Source: Cognatazoarcus halotolerans (GTDB taxonomy: Bacteria > Pseudomonadota > Gammaproteobacteria > Burkholderiales > Rhodocyclaceae). Taken from it: a stretch of DNA of 64,000 nucleotides. The DNA lies in NCBI RefSeq assembly GCF_009800965.1, contig NZ_WUAF01000004.1, positions 62,001-126,000 of the forward strand, in the 5' to 3' direction. The notes under the pieces were generated by a model. That model had not been told where the DNA came from. It saw nothing but the letters and a program-made list of their open reading frames with translations, and did not search any database. The translations under genes and the position numbers were made by a program. Shown here in pieces: positions 1 through 8,811 of this stretch. Position 1 is the first letter of the stretch; every line of letters begins with the position of its first letter.

Positions 1-337
1 CGGGATTCTTGACTGCAGCGGTACCGATGATGACGTAGGAGATCCCATCGTCAAGGTAACGTTCGATGGTATCGAGATCGCGAATGCCGCCGCCGAGCTG
101 AACCGGAATCTCGTCACCGACCTCGTCGACGATTGCCTTGATGACCGCCTCGTTCTTGGGTTTTCCCGCAAATGCGCCGTTCAGGTCAACCAGATGAAGG
201 CGGCGCGCACCCGCATCTATCCAGTGACGCGCCATGGCCACGGGATCCTCTGAAAATACGGTTGCATCGTCCATCTCGCCCTGCCTGAGGCGTACGCAGG
301 ATCCGTCCTTGAGGTCGATCGCGGGAATCAGCAGCAT
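1..337 (-). CDS. hisA: HisA, phosphoribosylformimino-5-aminoimidazole carboxamide ribotide isomerase (3' part outside window)
   Basis: N-terminal 112 residues of the (beta/alpha)8 isomerase that opens the ribose ring of ProFAR in histidine biosynthesis (cytoplasm). The protein starts [12 protein letters not shown], with Asp8 of the family's AIDLKDG motif (catalytic base) and the later VDLNGAF and LGGGIRD stretches typical of HisA/HisF. The start codon lies 44 bp after hisH, in the usual hisB-hisH-hisA order. The rest of the gene and probably hisF lie beyond base 1. HisF is excluded because HisF starts with an AKRIIP-type sequence. Confidence 0.95.
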   Translation of the reverse strand, partial: MLLIPAIDLKDGSCVRLRQGEMDDATVFSEDPVAMARHWIDAGARRLHLVDLNGAFAGKPKNEAVIKAIVDEVGDEIPVQLGGGIRDLDTIERYLDDGISYVIIGTAAVKNP

Positions 338-381
338 ATCGGAGAAAATCGTTGAAGAATGAATGTCGACCGCTGAAATCG

Positions 382-1026
382 TCAGCTCTCGGGCTGCCAG
401 CGGATGAAGTTGGAAAGCAGCTGAAGACCTGCTTCTGCGCTTTTTTCCGGGTGGAACTGAACCGCGAAGATATTAGCCCGAGCCACCGCACTGGTAAAGG
501 GCAGGCCATAATCGGTCGTTGCGGCGACGATGGCCGCATCGGCGGGATCCACATAATAGCTATGCACGAAATAGAAGCGCGCAGCATCGGGGATGCCGGA
601 CCACAGCGCGTGTGTTCCCGCCTGATGTACCTCGTTCCAGCCCATGTGCGGGACCTTCAGACGCACGCCATCAGCAGTGAACATGCGGGCCTCGGGAAAA
701 CGACGGACTTCGCCCGCGAACACGCCCAGCCCCGGAACATCCCCTTCCTGGCTGTGATCGAAAAGCATCTGCTGACCGATGCAGATCCCGAGGAAGGGTT
801 TACTTGCGGCTGCGTCAAGAACAGCGGCGTGCAGGCCCCTGGCTTCGAGTTCACGCATGCAGTCAGGCATCGCTCCCTGGCCCGGGAATACGACGCGATC
901 CGCGGACAGCACGACTCGGGAGTCGCAGGTCACAATCACTTCGGAATTACCGGCGACATGCCCGATCGCTTTTTCGACCGAGCGCAAGTTACCCATTCCG
1001 TAATCGATGACGGCAATCTTGTTCAT
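382..1026 (-). CDS. hisH: HisH, glutamine amidotransferase subunit of imidazole glycerol phosphate synthase
   Basis: Class I glutaminase of 214 aa that supplies ammonia to HisF in IGP synthesis. The catalytic triad is visible: Cys82 in GICIGQQ, His192 and Glu194 in QFHPEKS. The oxyanion region is PGQGAMPDC near residue 48. The N-terminus [11 protein letters not shown] is typical of HisH. It follows hisB by 54 bp and precedes hisA by 44 bp, so the three are probably co-transcribed. Confidence 0.96.
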   Translation of the reverse strand: MNKIAVIDYGMGNLRSVEKAIGHVAGNSEVIVTCDSRVVLSADRVVFPGQGAMPDCMRELEARGLHAAVLDAAASKPFLGICIGQQMLFDHSQEGDVPGLGVFAGEVRRFPEARMFTADGVRLKVPHMGWNEVHQAGTHALWSGIPDAARFYFVHSYYVDPADAAIVAATTDYGLPFTSAVARANIFAVQFHPEKSAEAGLQLLSNFIRWQPES

Positions 1027-1080
1027 TAAGGGTCTATTCCGGATACGTGTTGCGGCAAGGATTGAACCGGGCTGGCCCGA

Positions 1081-1668
1081 TCACAACACTCCCTTGGTAG
1101 AGGGGATGCTGCCTGCCAGCCGGATATCGGGCGTTACGGCCATGCGCAGGGCACGCCCGAAAGCCTTGAACATGGTTTCGCACTGGTGGTGCGCGTTCCG
1201 ACCTTTCAGGTTGTCGACATGAAGCGTAACCAGTGCATGATTTACGAAACCCTGAAAGAACTCGAAGACAAGTTGCGTATCGAGGCCGCCGATCATGCCT
1301 GCAGTGAACGCCACATCACAAACCAACCCGGGCCTGCCTGAAAGATCGACCACCACACGCGACAGGGCCTCGTCGAGCGGCACATATGCATGACCATAAC
1401 GGGTCAGCCCCTTCTTGTCACCGACTGCCTTGGCAAAGGCCTGCCCAAGCGCGATCCCGACGTCTTCCACCGTATGATGACCATCGATATGCAGGTCGCC
1501 CTGCGCCTCGATCTCGATGTCGAAAGCACCATGCCGTGCAATCTGCTCGAGCATGTGATCGAAGAAACCGATACCGGTGGCGAGCGTAGCCTTTCCGGTA
1601 CCGTCGAGGTCAATGCTGACCCGGATGCGGGTTTCCAGCGTATTGCGGGATATTTCGGCTTGCCTCAT
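1081..1668 (-). CDS. hisB: HisB, imidazoleglycerol-phosphate dehydratase
   Basis: Monofunctional 195-aa IGP dehydratase, a manganese enzyme that makes imidazole-acetol phosphate. The two metal-binding motifs are present: HHTVED at residues 64-69 and NAHHQCE near residue 165. An upstream in-frame ATG would add 18 residues unlike the family. The start at 1668 ([10 protein letters not shown]) gives the family length and is preferred. It is the first gene of the minus-strand his block and is divergent from hisC across about 100 bp, which should hold both promoters. Confidence 0.95.
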   Translation of the reverse strand: MRQAEISRNTLETRIRVSIDLDGTGKATLATGIGFFDHMLEQIARHGAFDIEIEAQGDLHIDGHHTVEDVGIALGQAFAKAVGDKKGLTRYGHAYVPLDEALSRVVVDLSGRPGLVCDVAFTAGMIGGLDTQLVFEFFQGFVNHALVTLHVDNLKGRNAHHQCETMFKAFGRALRMAVTPDIRLAGSIPSTKGVL

Positions 1669-1771
1669 GACCTGTCGAGCTGCACGTGTGTGAAAAATCG
1701 GAATGACGGGGCATGATAACATTTCGCCTTCTTAACGTCTGTCGCGCCCTGCGCCGCGCATCATCCGCCAA

Positions 1772-2845
1772 ATGAGTCGATTCTGGAGCGCCGTCGTCGG
1801 CGAGCTGACCCCATATGTTCCCGGCGAGCAACCAAAGCTCGCCGGACTCGTCAAGCTCAACACCAACGAGAGTCCATACCCGCCCTCGCCCCGTGTCCTT
1901 GAAGCGATCCGCGGCGAACTCGCCGAGGATGCGGCCAATCTGAGGCTCTATCCCGACCCTTCCGCCGAGCGGCTGAAGAACGTTCTCGCCGCCGTCCATG
2001 GCGTGGCACCCGACGAGGTATTCGTTGGCAACGGATCGGACGAAGTGCTGGCGCACGCGTTCATGGGACTGCTGAAGCACGAGCGTCCGATCCTCTACCC
2101 GGATGTGACCTACAGCTTCTATCCAGTCTATTGCGGCCTGTACGGCGTCGCCTACGAGAAGGTGCCCTTGGGCGAGCACTTCGAGATCGTGGCCGACGAC
2201 TACCTGCGTGAGAACGGAGGCATCATCATCGCCAATCCGAACGCGCCAACCGGTCGTCCTCTTGCCCTCGACGAGATCGAACGCATCGTTGCAGGCAATC
2301 CGGACACGGTGGTGGTAATAGACGAGGCGTATGTGGATTTCGGTGGCGAGACGGCAATCCCCCTCGTGTCCCGTTACCCGAATCTGCTGGTGGTCCACAC
2401 CCTCTCGAAATCTCGCTCGCTGGCGGGTCTGAGAGTCGGTTACGCGATCGGCCAGGCCGATCTGATCGAAGCACTCGAGCGCATCAAGAACAGCTTCAAT
2501 TCCTACCCGCTGGACCGCCTCGCGCTGGTGGGAGCCTGCGCGGCACTGGAAGATCGGGATTGGTTCGACGCCTGCCGGCAGAAGGTGATCGACAGTCGCG
2601 AGTCACTGGTCGCGGACTTGTCCGAACTCGGCTTCGAAGTGCTGCCGTCTGCGGCAAATTTCGTTTTTGCCAGGCACCCACAACATGACGGCGCAAAGTT
2701 GGCCGCCGAACTGCGGTCGCGAAACATCATCGTGCGGCATTTCCGTCTGCCGCGAATCGATCAGTTCCTGCGGATCACGATCGGCACCGATGAGGAATGC
2801 CGCGCACTGGTAAGAGCCTTTCGCGAGATTCTGCAACTTAAGTGA
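1772..2845 (+). CDS. hisC: HisC, histidinol-phosphate aminotransferase
   Basis: PLP-dependent class I/II aminotransferase of 357 aa, acting just after HisB to convert imidazole-acetol phosphate to histidinol phosphate. The PLP Schiff-base lysine is Lys213 in [19 protein letters not shown] near residue 155 and DEAYVDF at 184-190 are the substrate and cofactor-binding stretches. Its divergent position relative to hisBHA links it to histidine rather than aromatic amino acid synthesis. The downstream gene on the opposite strand converges on it. Confidence 0.95.
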   Translation: MSRFWSAVVGELTPYVPGEQPKLAGLVKLNTNESPYPPSPRVLEAIRGELAEDAANLRLYPDPSAERLKNVLAAVHGVAPDEVFVGNGSDEVLAHAFMGLLKHERPILYPDVTYSFYPVYCGLYGVAYEKVPLGEHFEIVADDYLRENGGIIIANPNAPTGRPLALDEIERIVAGNPDTVVVIDEAYVDFGGETAIPLVSRYPNLLVVHTLSKSRSLAGLRVGYAIGQADLIEALERIKNSFNSYPLDRLALVGACAALEDRDWFDACRQKVIDSRESLVADLSELGFEVLPSAANFVFARHPQHDGAKLAAELRSRNIIVRHFRLPRIDQFLRITIGTDEECRALVRAFREILQLK

Positions 2846-2881
2846 ATGCGCGACCGCCGACGGGTGCCGGCGGCTCCGCGA

Positions 2882-3481
2882 TCAGCGACCGGCCAGTAGC
2901 TGACGAAAATCCTCGGCTACGTTTTCTGCGGCTTCGCCATGTTTCACATACAGGCGCAGGCGCCCCTCGGGATCGTAAACGTAGGTGCCAGCCGAATGAT
3001 CGACGGTGTAATTCGGCCCGTCGGTATCCCCGGACTTCTGATAGAAAACCTTGAACTTCCTGGCGAGCGCTTCCGTACCGGCAAGGTCGGTGTACAAGCC
3101 GAGAAAGCGGGGGTCGAACGCAGGCACGTACTGAGCAAGAAGCTCACGGGTGTCCCGCTCCGGGTCAACGGTCACGAACAGTACCTGCACCCTGTCCGCA
3201 TCGGGGCCGAGCAGTCGCATAACCTCGGCCATCGTCGAAAGATTGGTTGGGCAAACATCCGGGCACTGTGTATAGCCGAAAAAAACCGAGACCACCTTGC
3301 CCTTGAAATCGGCCAGGCTTTTGGGCTTTCCGTTGTGATCGGTGAGCGAAAAATCCTGCGCGTAGTCCGCGCCAGTAATGTCCGTACTCCGGAACGAAGG
3401 GCTGGAGCCGGGCAAAGAGCACCCTGCCAGAAGAAGGGTAAGGACAAGAGACAGCAGGCGCAGCAGCATTTCACGATCCAT
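2882..3481 (-). CDS. SCO1/SenC-family copper chaperone lipoprotein
   Basis: Sco protein of 199 aa that delivers copper to the CuA site of cytochrome c oxidase subunit II on the periplasmic side. A hydrophobic leader ends in a lipobox (LLLAGC, Cys21), so it is probably membrane-anchored by lipid. The thioredoxin-like domain carries the copper ligands: CPDVC (Cys73 and Cys77) and His162 in VDHSAGTY. Last gene of the minus-strand cox assembly run and close behind ctaB. A Met at residue 5 is an alternative start. The Sco assignment is secure; direct loading of this oxidase is inferred from position. Confidence 0.93.
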   Translation of the reverse strand: MDREMLLRLLSLVLTLLLAGCSLPGSSPSFRSTDITGADYAQDFSLTDHNGKPKSLADFKGKVVSVFFGYTQCPDVCPTNLSTMAEVMRLLGPDADRVQVLFVTVDPERDTRELLAQYVPAFDPRFLGLYTDLAGTEALARKFKVFYQKSGDTDGPNYTVDHSAGTYVYDPEGRLRLYVKHGEAAENVAEDFRQLLAGR

Positions 3482-3528
3482 GGAGAGTGCGCCCGCACGG
3501 GCCGCGGGGCGCTTTTACACAGGCTCTC

Positions 3529-4428
3529 CTAGAAACGAACGTAATGATCGAGAAGCAGCGCTGCGAACAGCGATGATAGATAGACAATCGAGTAGCGGAA
3601 AGTCTGCTGCGACAATTTGTCGCTGTAGTCTACGTAGAGCCGCCACGCGTAACGTATGAATCCGGTGCCAAGTCCCACCGCAGCAAGGAGATAGATCCAG
3701 CCGCTCATGCGCGTCGCAAATGGCAACAGGGTTACGCCAAAGAGGATCAAGGTATACAGGAGCACGCTCAGACGCGTGTACTCGGGGCCGTGAGTAACCG
3801 GAAGCATGGGCAGCCCGGCGCTGGCGTATTCCTTCGTCCGGTAAAGCGCCAGTGCCCAGAAATGCGGGGGCGTCCAGGCAAATATGATCAGGAAGAGCAG
3901 CAGTGCGTCCGCCGTGACCTCGCCAGTCACCGCAGCCCAGCCGAGAACCGGTGGCATTGCTCCGGAAGCGCCGCCGATGACGATGTTCTGGGGCGTGCGC
4001 GGCTTGAGGAATATCGTGTAGATGACCGCATACCCGACGAAGGTACTCAGCGTAAGCCACATCGTCAGCGGATTGACGAAGGCATACAGTATCGCCAACC
4101 CGCTCCCCCCCAGAAGCGCCGAGAAAACCAGCGTCTCCGATGCCGAAAGTTCCCCACGAGGCAAGGGTCGCGCCCGGGTCCGCGCCATCTTCGCATCGAT
4201 TCGCTGTTCGATGAGGCAGTTCATCGCCGCTGCAGCCCCTGCGACGAAGGCGATACCGAGCGTCGCGGCAAAAACGATCCCCGGCGAGGGAAGCCCCTGC
4301 GGCACTGCGAGGAACATTCCGATTACGGCACAGAAGACGATCAGTGAATTTACGCGCGGTTTGGTGAGCACATAGAAATGTCTCAGCCGTTGGCCGGCAC
4401 CTCCGAGTTCAAGCGTAGACGTTCTCAT
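3529..4428 (-). CDS. ctaB: Protoheme IX farnesyltransferase (heme O synthase)
   Basis: Polytopic UbiA-family prenyltransferase of 299 aa that adds the farnesyl group to protoheme to make heme O. The conserved first Asp-rich motif region is present (Asn70 to Asp78, NCLIEQRID, followed by RTRARPLP), and about nine hydrophobic segments follow. The start overlaps the end of ctaA by 20 bp, so heme O and heme A synthases are translationally linked. Also named CyoE or Cox10; the cox context makes ctaB the better name. Confidence 0.95.
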   Translation of the reverse strand: MRTSTLELGGAGQRLRHFYVLTKPRVNSLIVFCAVIGMFLAVPQGLPSPGIVFAATLGIAFVAGAAAAMNCLIEQRIDAKMARTRARPLPRGELSASETLVFSALLGGSGLAILYAFVNPLTMWLTLSTFVGYAVIYTIFLKPRTPQNIVIGGASGAMPPVLGWAAVTGEVTADALLLFLIIFAWTPPHFWALALYRTKEYASAGLPMLPVTHGPEYTRLSVLLYTLILFGVTLLPFATRMSGWIYLLAAVGLGTGFIRYAWRLYVDYSDKLSQQTFRYSIVYLSSLFAALLLDHYVRF

Positions 4429-5437
4429 GCCCCCTCCCAGCCGACCACGCAGGATTCAATCCCCGTCGCAGCCGATAATTGATCAACACCATGAGCAGCA
4501 CCAGCAATGCCGCGACCGCGTTATGCGCCACCGCCAACGGCAATGGCAAACTCAGATAGACGTTGGCAATACCCAGCGAAACCTGCAGCAACACCGCGCC
4601 TGCGAGCAGTCCCCCAAGGACAAGGCTCCGTCGGTGCCTCGCCAGCAGCAGCGCGAGAACCAGCAGGAAGCTCCCCACCAGCAAGGCGCCGAGTCGATGC
4701 GTCCAGTGAATCGCGGTCAACGCCTGGTTCGAAAGCAACTCGCCATCTGCCGTCATGCCGAGTTCGCGCACAACATGAAAAGCATTGGCGAAATCGGTAT
4801 CCGCGGGCACCCACTGTCCGTGACACGTCGGGAAGTCCGTACATGCCAGCGCTGCGTAATTTGTGCTCACCCAGCCGCCAAGCGCGATCTGCAGCACCAG
4901 CAGCGCCAGCCCCAGGCGCGCAGCCACCACGAGCCCTCCGGCTGTGGGGATGCGTCGCATCCCGCACAAGCGGAGATTGACCCATGCCAGCAACGCTAGC
5001 GTGGTGAGGCCACCGAGCAGGTGCCCGGTCACGATCGCCGGTTTCAGCAACAGGGTAACCGTCCATTTGCCAAGCAGTCCCTGGAAAATCACCACGCCGA
5101 CAAGGGCAGCGGCGACGCCCCACGCCACGCCCGCCTCCCTGCGCCGGCGCCAGGACAGGACCGCGATCACGACGATGAGCAAACCCAGTGTCGCCGCGAG
5201 ATAGCGATGGATCATCTCCTTCCACGCCTTGGGCAGGCTTACCGGCCCATCGGGCCGCACCGTCTGTGCATCGAGAATGTGTTCGGCCGCATGTGCCGGC
5301 GAGAGCTTGCCGTAACAGCCGGGCCAGTCGGGACAGCCCAGGCCCGCGTCGGAAAGCCGGACATACGCACCAAAGACTACGACCGCCAGGGTCAGTAACA
5401 GCGCTACAGCGGCGAGGCGTCGGAGCATCATCATCAC
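4409..5437 (-). CDS. ctaA: CtaA/Cox15-family heme A synthase
   Basis: Eight-helix membrane monooxygenase-type enzyme of 342 aa that oxidises heme O to heme A. The N-terminal half shows the conserved cysteine pair Cys35 and Cys41 ([10 protein letters not shown]) in the first external loop and the heme-ligand His in MIHRYLA. The second half repeats this ([10 protein letters not shown] and [11 protein letters not shown]). Four consecutive ATG codons open the gene, so the exact start may be up to three codons later. It overlaps the upstream Sco-like gene by 4 bp and ctaB by 20 bp. Confidence 0.95.
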   Translation of the reverse strand: MMMMLRRLAAVALLLTLAVVVFGAYVRLSDAGLGCPDWPGCYGKLSPAHAAEHILDAQTVRPDGPVSLPKAWKEMIHRYLAATLGLLIVVIAVLSWRRRREAGVAWGVAAALVGVVIFQGLLGKWTVTLLLKPAIVTGHLLGGLTTLALLAWVNLRLCGMRRIPTAGGLVVAARLGLALLVLQIALGGWVSTNYAALACTDFPTCHGQWVPADTDFANAFHVVRELGMTADGELLSNQALTAIHWTHRLGALLVGSFLLVLALLLARHRRSLVLGGLLAGAVLLQVSLGIANVYLSLPLPLAVAHNAVAALLVLLMVLINYRLRRGLNPAWSAGRGHENVYA

Positions 5438-5985
5438 AGACGGGAGTACTTGAGAAGCCGGGCGAGATCCTTGATCATCAGCTTCGGCTCCGGATTCGCC
5501 GGAAAACGCATCATCAGATTGCCCTGCGGATCAACCAACGAAATATGGCCTTTCGCCGCTGCGAAGGCGTGGCTCCACGAAGCATCGGCCCTGGCGACTT
5601 CCAGCCCTTCATGCTTGGCGACGAAAGCGGGACTCGGGACGACATCGTCGTCAAGCAACCAGAGCCGGGCGACGCGCCCCATTTGCTCACCCTGGGCCGT
5701 TCGCACCTGACGCATGAAGTAGAGCGATGACTCGCAGTTTCCATCGCATTTGCCGCCCGACACGTACACCATCGTCCAGCGCCCCTTCAGCCCTCGCCCA
5801 TCAACTTCTGAGCCGGCGACCGGCGAAAGCCGCGACGACGGTACTGGCGCGATACTCAGCAACTCACCATAGTTGACCGTCGATTCCGGTTTCCAGAGAA
5901 AGTAGCTGATGTACGACGCCGCCACCGGCAGGGTACATACCAGCAACAGAAGCGTAAGCGTTGTCTTAGCCTTGCGCGTCATCAT
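5434..5985 (-). CDS. Sco-like, membrane-anchored thioredoxin-fold protein of the cox cluster
   Basis: Protein of 183 aa with one N-terminal membrane helix (about residues 8-30) and a periplasmic domain. I do not recognise a named family, but key positions parallel Sco1: a CxxxC pair (Cys80, Cys84 in GGKCDGNCESS) and a His before a strand (His147 in GHISLVDPQG), comparable to DHSAGTYVYDPEG in the Sco protein at 2882-3481. The gene overlaps ctaA by 4 bp and surf1 by 20 bp, so a role in oxidase assembly is likely. Copper or thiol function is inference. Some genome annotations call such proteins cytochrome-oxidase-associated transmembrane proteins. Confidence 0.8.
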   Translation of the reverse strand: MMTRKAKTTLTLLLLVCTLPVAASYISYFLWKPESTVNYGELLSIAPVPSSRLSPVAGSEVDGRGLKGRWTMVYVSGGKCDGNCESSLYFMRQVRTAQGEQMGRVARLWLLDDDVVPSPAFVAKHEGLEVARADASWSHAFAAAKGHISLVDPQGNLMMRFPANPEPKLMIKDLARLLKYSRL

Positions 5986-6679
5986 TTCGACGCCTTCTCC
6001 TCAAAACATTCATTCCCGTCAGCAGCACCACGAGGGCACACAGCCCATACCACTGCAGCGCATACCCCTTGTGCCGCTCGATTCCGGCATCGGGCCTGGG
6101 CCAGTCCCGCACCAGGCCATCACCGGTATCGCTACTCTGCTGCAGCACGAAGGGCTGCAGCGTGCGACCGACATAGCCGGCCATTGCCTTCAGGTCCAGG
6201 TTCTGCCACACCACGCCCTGGACCTGATTTCCGGACAGGGCAAACGGCTTCGCCTCTGGTACCCGTGCCACGCCTGTCAGTTGCACCTCTCCGGCCTGTG
6301 CCGCGACCGCCGGCAGGGTGCGTCGATCCACACCGACAGGCACCCAGCCGCGATTGACCAGCAGCACATCCTCCGAGCCCGTCAATTCCATCGGCATCAC
6401 GAGGTAGTACCCGGCCCGGCCGGCGTGGACCCGGTTATCGATGAACATGGCGCGGTTCGCCAGCCATCGACCCCGAACCGTAAGTGGTTGCCACTCTTGC
6501 GGCAGCGTGTGCCCCCCGTATTGAACCGGCGTTTCATGCGCGAGATGCTCGATCCGCGCCTGCAATGCCTCCTTTTCACCTGCCCTGCGAACCTGCCAGT
6601 TACCGAGTTCGAAGGTCAGCGCTGCGACGAGTGCCGCAGCAATCAGCGGGACACTCCGGATCCAGCCGCGCGACGCCAT
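5966..6679 (-). CDS. SURF1-family cytochrome oxidase biogenesis protein
   Basis: Surf1/Shy1 protein of 237 aa, involved in inserting heme a into subunit I. It has the family layout: one N-terminal helix (about residues 8-25) directly followed by the signature ELGNWQVRRAGEKEAL, a periplasmic domain containing VRGRW, VNRGWVP and RHKGYALQW, and a C-terminal helix (about 208-225) ending in an Arg-rich tail. Overlaps the downstream Sco-like gene by 20 bp. It is divergent from the small DUF2909 gene. Confidence 0.94.
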   Translation of the reverse strand: MASRGWIRSVPLIAAALVAALTFELGNWQVRRAGEKEALQARIEHLAHETPVQYGGHTLPQEWQPLTVRGRWLANRAMFIDNRVHAGRAGYYLVMPMELTGSEDVLLVNRGWVPVGVDRRTLPAVAAQAGEVQLTGVARVPEAKPFALSGNQVQGVVWQNLDLKAMAGYVGRTLQPFVLQQSSDTGDGLVRDWPRPDAGIERHKGYALQWYGLCALVVLLTGMNVLRRRRRNDDAQG

Positions 6680-6760
6680 CAGCTTTCCGTCCGCAGGCCC
6701 TGCGTTGGCTGGCTGCGGTGCATCGGATTACACTCCGGAAACTGAATCCCGGGTCTGGCC

Positions 6761-6955
6761 ATGCGCATCCTCGTAATCGTGTTTCTGCTTCTGATTCTGG
6801 CCAGTCTTGGCTCCGCTCTGCTGTTTCTGCTGCGCGACAAGGGACAGGGCGAACGTACCGTCAAGGCCCTTGCCATCCGCGTGGGACTCTCGATCACCTT
6901 GTTCCTGATTCTCATGGGCGGCTTCGCGAGCGGCTGGCTGACAAACCGTCTGTAG
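6761..6955 (+). CDS. Twin transmembrane protein, DUF2909 family
   Basis: Membrane protein of 64 aa with two predicted helices (about residues 2-24 and 40-60) separated by a charged loop (RDKGQGERTVKALAIR). It matches the DUF2909 twin-transmembrane family often encoded beside betaproteobacterial cox genes. The only plus-strand gene within this cox block, lying between surf1 and ctaE. Function unknown; association with oxidase assembly is positional only. Confidence 0.82.
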   Translation: MRILVIVFLLLILASLGSALLFLLRDKGQGERTVKALAIRVGLSITLFLILMGGFASGWLTNRL

Positions 6956-6970
6956 TGCTGCGGATACGGC

Positions 6971-7819
6971 TCAAAGCCAGTACACCACCACGAAGAGCAT
7001 CAACCAGACCACATCGACGAAGTGCCAGTACCAGGCTGTGGCCTCGAATGCGAAATGGTGCTCCTTGGAGAAGTGCCCCGCGATCACCCTGAACAGCATC
7101 ACCGTGAGCATGATCGCGCCGATGGTGACGTGCAGCCCGTGAAAGCCGGTAAGCATGAAGAAGGTCGATCCGTAGATGCCGGAAGTGAGCTTCAGATTCA
7201 TCTCATGATAGGCATGCATGTACTCGTAGATCTGCAGGGACAGGAAGATTGCCCCGAGCAGGATGGTCAAAAACAAGCCTGCCTTCAGTTGCCCCCGGTT
7301 CTCTTTCATCATGCCCCAGTGCGCCCACGTCAGCGTGGCACCGGAAGTGAGCAGGATCAGCGTGTTGATGGCCGGGATGCCCCACGCAGCCATGGGCGTA
7401 AAGGGGTCCTCGACCAGCGGGCCGGCACTTGGCCAAGCTGCCGAAAAACCGGGCCAGAGCAAGGAATTATCGGAATCGGCGAGCCAGGGCAATCCGAGCA
7501 CGCGGATATAGAACAGCGCCCCGAAGAAAGCCGCGAAGAACATCACCTCGGAGAAGATGAACCAGCCCATCGACCAACGAAATGACGCATCCACGTTCTT
7601 GCCGTAGCTGCCGCCTTCTGATTCCCGCACTACCTGACCGAACCAGCCGAAGAGCATGTAGATCAGTACCGCGAACCCGATCGCCAGCGTCCACGGCCCG
7701 GAGCCGACCTTGTTCAGCCACATCACGGCACCGGAGGCGATCAGCAGCAACGCGATCGACCCGAAGATCGGATAGCGCGAAGGCTCCGGTACAAAGTATT
7801 TCTCGTAGGTCTGACTCAT
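6971..7819 (-). CDS. ctaE: Cytochrome c oxidase subunit III
   Basis: Seven-helix subunit III of 282 aa (MSQTYEKYFVP start). It stabilises subunit I and modulates proton uptake. Family landmarks are FSEVMFFAAFFGALF, the GFHGLHVTIG segment and a C-terminal WYWHFVDVVWL. The start at 7819 has a GGGAG ribosome-binding site about 9 nt upstream. An in-frame ATG seven codons earlier lacks one and is not preferred. About 100 bp separate it from the DUF2970 gene. Confidence 0.95.
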   Translation of the reverse strand: MSQTYEKYFVPEPSRYPIFGSIALLLIASGAVMWLNKVGSGPWTLAIGFAVLIYMLFGWFGQVVRESEGGSYGKNVDASFRWSMGWFIFSEVMFFAAFFGALFYIRVLGLPWLADSDNSLLWPGFSAAWPSAGPLVEDPFTPMAAWGIPAINTLILLTSGATLTWAHWGMMKENRGQLKAGLFLTILLGAIFLSLQIYEYMHAYHEMNLKLTSGIYGSTFFMLTGFHGLHVTIGAIMLTVMLFRVIAGHFSKEHHFAFEATAWYWHFVDVVWLMLFVVVYWL

Positions 7820-7922
7820 CACAGATCTCCCATCTGGCAATCAAGTCCGCCTGTTACAAGCGAATGGCCGTAATACAGCTCGGCCAGGCATTTCCTTCTG
7901 GCGGCACTTCCACCGGCCAGGC

Positions 7923-8132
7923 TCAAACCCTTACAACAAACTTCAGAAAACCAACGATCGCGAGAACAAAGAGCAGCCCGCCCGCGATGCCTGCGACGAT
8001 GACGGCTCTCGGATTCAGCGATCCGGCGTCACGCTGGTAATCGTTGCGTTTTCGCACTCCGGCAAACGACCAGAACACCGCCTTGAACGTGGCCCAGAAG
8101 CCGGCCTGCTGCGGTCTGTCGGAACCCGTCAA
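7923..8132 (-). CDS. DUF2970 small membrane protein
   Basis: Protein of 69 aa with a soluble N-terminus containing the DUF2970 hallmark (FWATFKAVFWSFAGVRK) and one C-terminal helix (about residues 43-66). These proteins are typically encoded between cox11 and coxC in betaproteobacteria, as here. The start overlaps the end of ctaG by 4 bp, so they are translated together. Molecular role unknown. Confidence 0.85.
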   Translation of the reverse strand: MTGSDRPQQAGFWATFKAVFWSFAGVRKRNDYQRDAGSLNPRAVIVAGIAGGLLFVLAIVGFLKFVVRV

Positions 8133-8686
8133 CTGCGCCCCCCGGCATCGCCCCCGCTCGCCTGTGTTCCAGCCACCTCGAAGAACGTATACGACAGCGT
8201 GATCGTGTTCACGTCGGCCGGAAGGTCGGTATCCACTACGAACACGACCGGCATCGTTCTTCGTTCACGGGCCGCCATGGTCTGGCCGCTGAAACAAAAG
8301 CACTCGAGCTTGCGAAAATGCTGCCCCGCCACCTTCGGGCCGTAGCTCGGAATCGCCTGGCCGGTCACCGGATAATCCCTGTTATTGACCACTTCGTAGG
8401 CGATCTGCACCAACTGCCCCGGATGAACCTTTATTTCGCTCTGCAACGGCCTGAATTGCCAAGGCAGATCATGCGTATTGGCGTCGAACTCGATGGTGAT
8501 CGTGCGGCTCTCGTCGATCTGGCCATTGACCGCGGAACGGTCGGGCTGCAGCAGATTGTTTATGCCTGCCGCCGCGCAGATCTGCTCGTAGAACGGCACC
8601 AGCGCAAATCCGAAACCGAACATCACGAAGGCCGCGACTGCCAGGCGGATCAACAACTGCCGGTTCTCGCCTCCCGCCTTACGCAT
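8129..8686 (-). CDS. ctaG: CtaG/Cox11, copper chaperone for the CuB site
   Basis: Membrane-tethered Cox11 of 185 aa that supplies copper to CuB of subunit I. It has one N-terminal helix (about residues 10-32) followed by an immunoglobulin-like periplasmic domain. The copper-binding CFCF motif is present (Cys129, Cys131), and a third cysteine, Cys37 next to the helix, matches the conserved one of the family. Overlaps the small assembly gene upstream by 8 bp and the DUF2970 gene downstream by 4 bp. Confidence 0.95.
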   Translation of the reverse strand: MRKAGGENRQLLIRLAVAAFVMFGFGFALVPFYEQICAAAGINNLLQPDRSAVNGQIDESRTITIEFDANTHDLPWQFRPLQSEIKVHPGQLVQIAYEVVNNRDYPVTGQAIPSYGPKVAGQHFRKLECFCFSGQTMAARERRTMPVVFVVDTDLPADVNTITLSYTFFEVAGTQASGGDAGGRS

Positions 8687-8792
8687 TGCCGAAAAGCCAG
8701 GTCTTGACCATGATCCCGATGAAGAAGACCAAGGCGATCGACAGCAGTATCAATGCCGTGCGCAGGTTGCTCGGGCGCTTCTCTTCGCTCAT
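8679..8792 (-). CDS. Cytochrome oxidase small assembly protein (37 aa)
   Basis: Short gene between ctaD and ctaG, encoding MSEEKRPSNL, then RTALILLSIALVFFIGIM, and ending WLFGNA. It is a charged head, one membrane helix and a short tail, the layout of the small assembly proteins annotated next to ctaD in betaproteobacteria. The 8-bp overlap with ctaG and the 19-bp gap to ctaD argue that it is translated. An in-frame ATG at 8801 would add three residues. Its function is not established. Confidence 0.75.
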   Translation of the reverse strand: MSEEKRPSNLRTALILLSIALVFFIGIMVKTWLFGNA

Positions 8793-8811
8793 GAGTTCCA
8801 TTTCATCCGTC

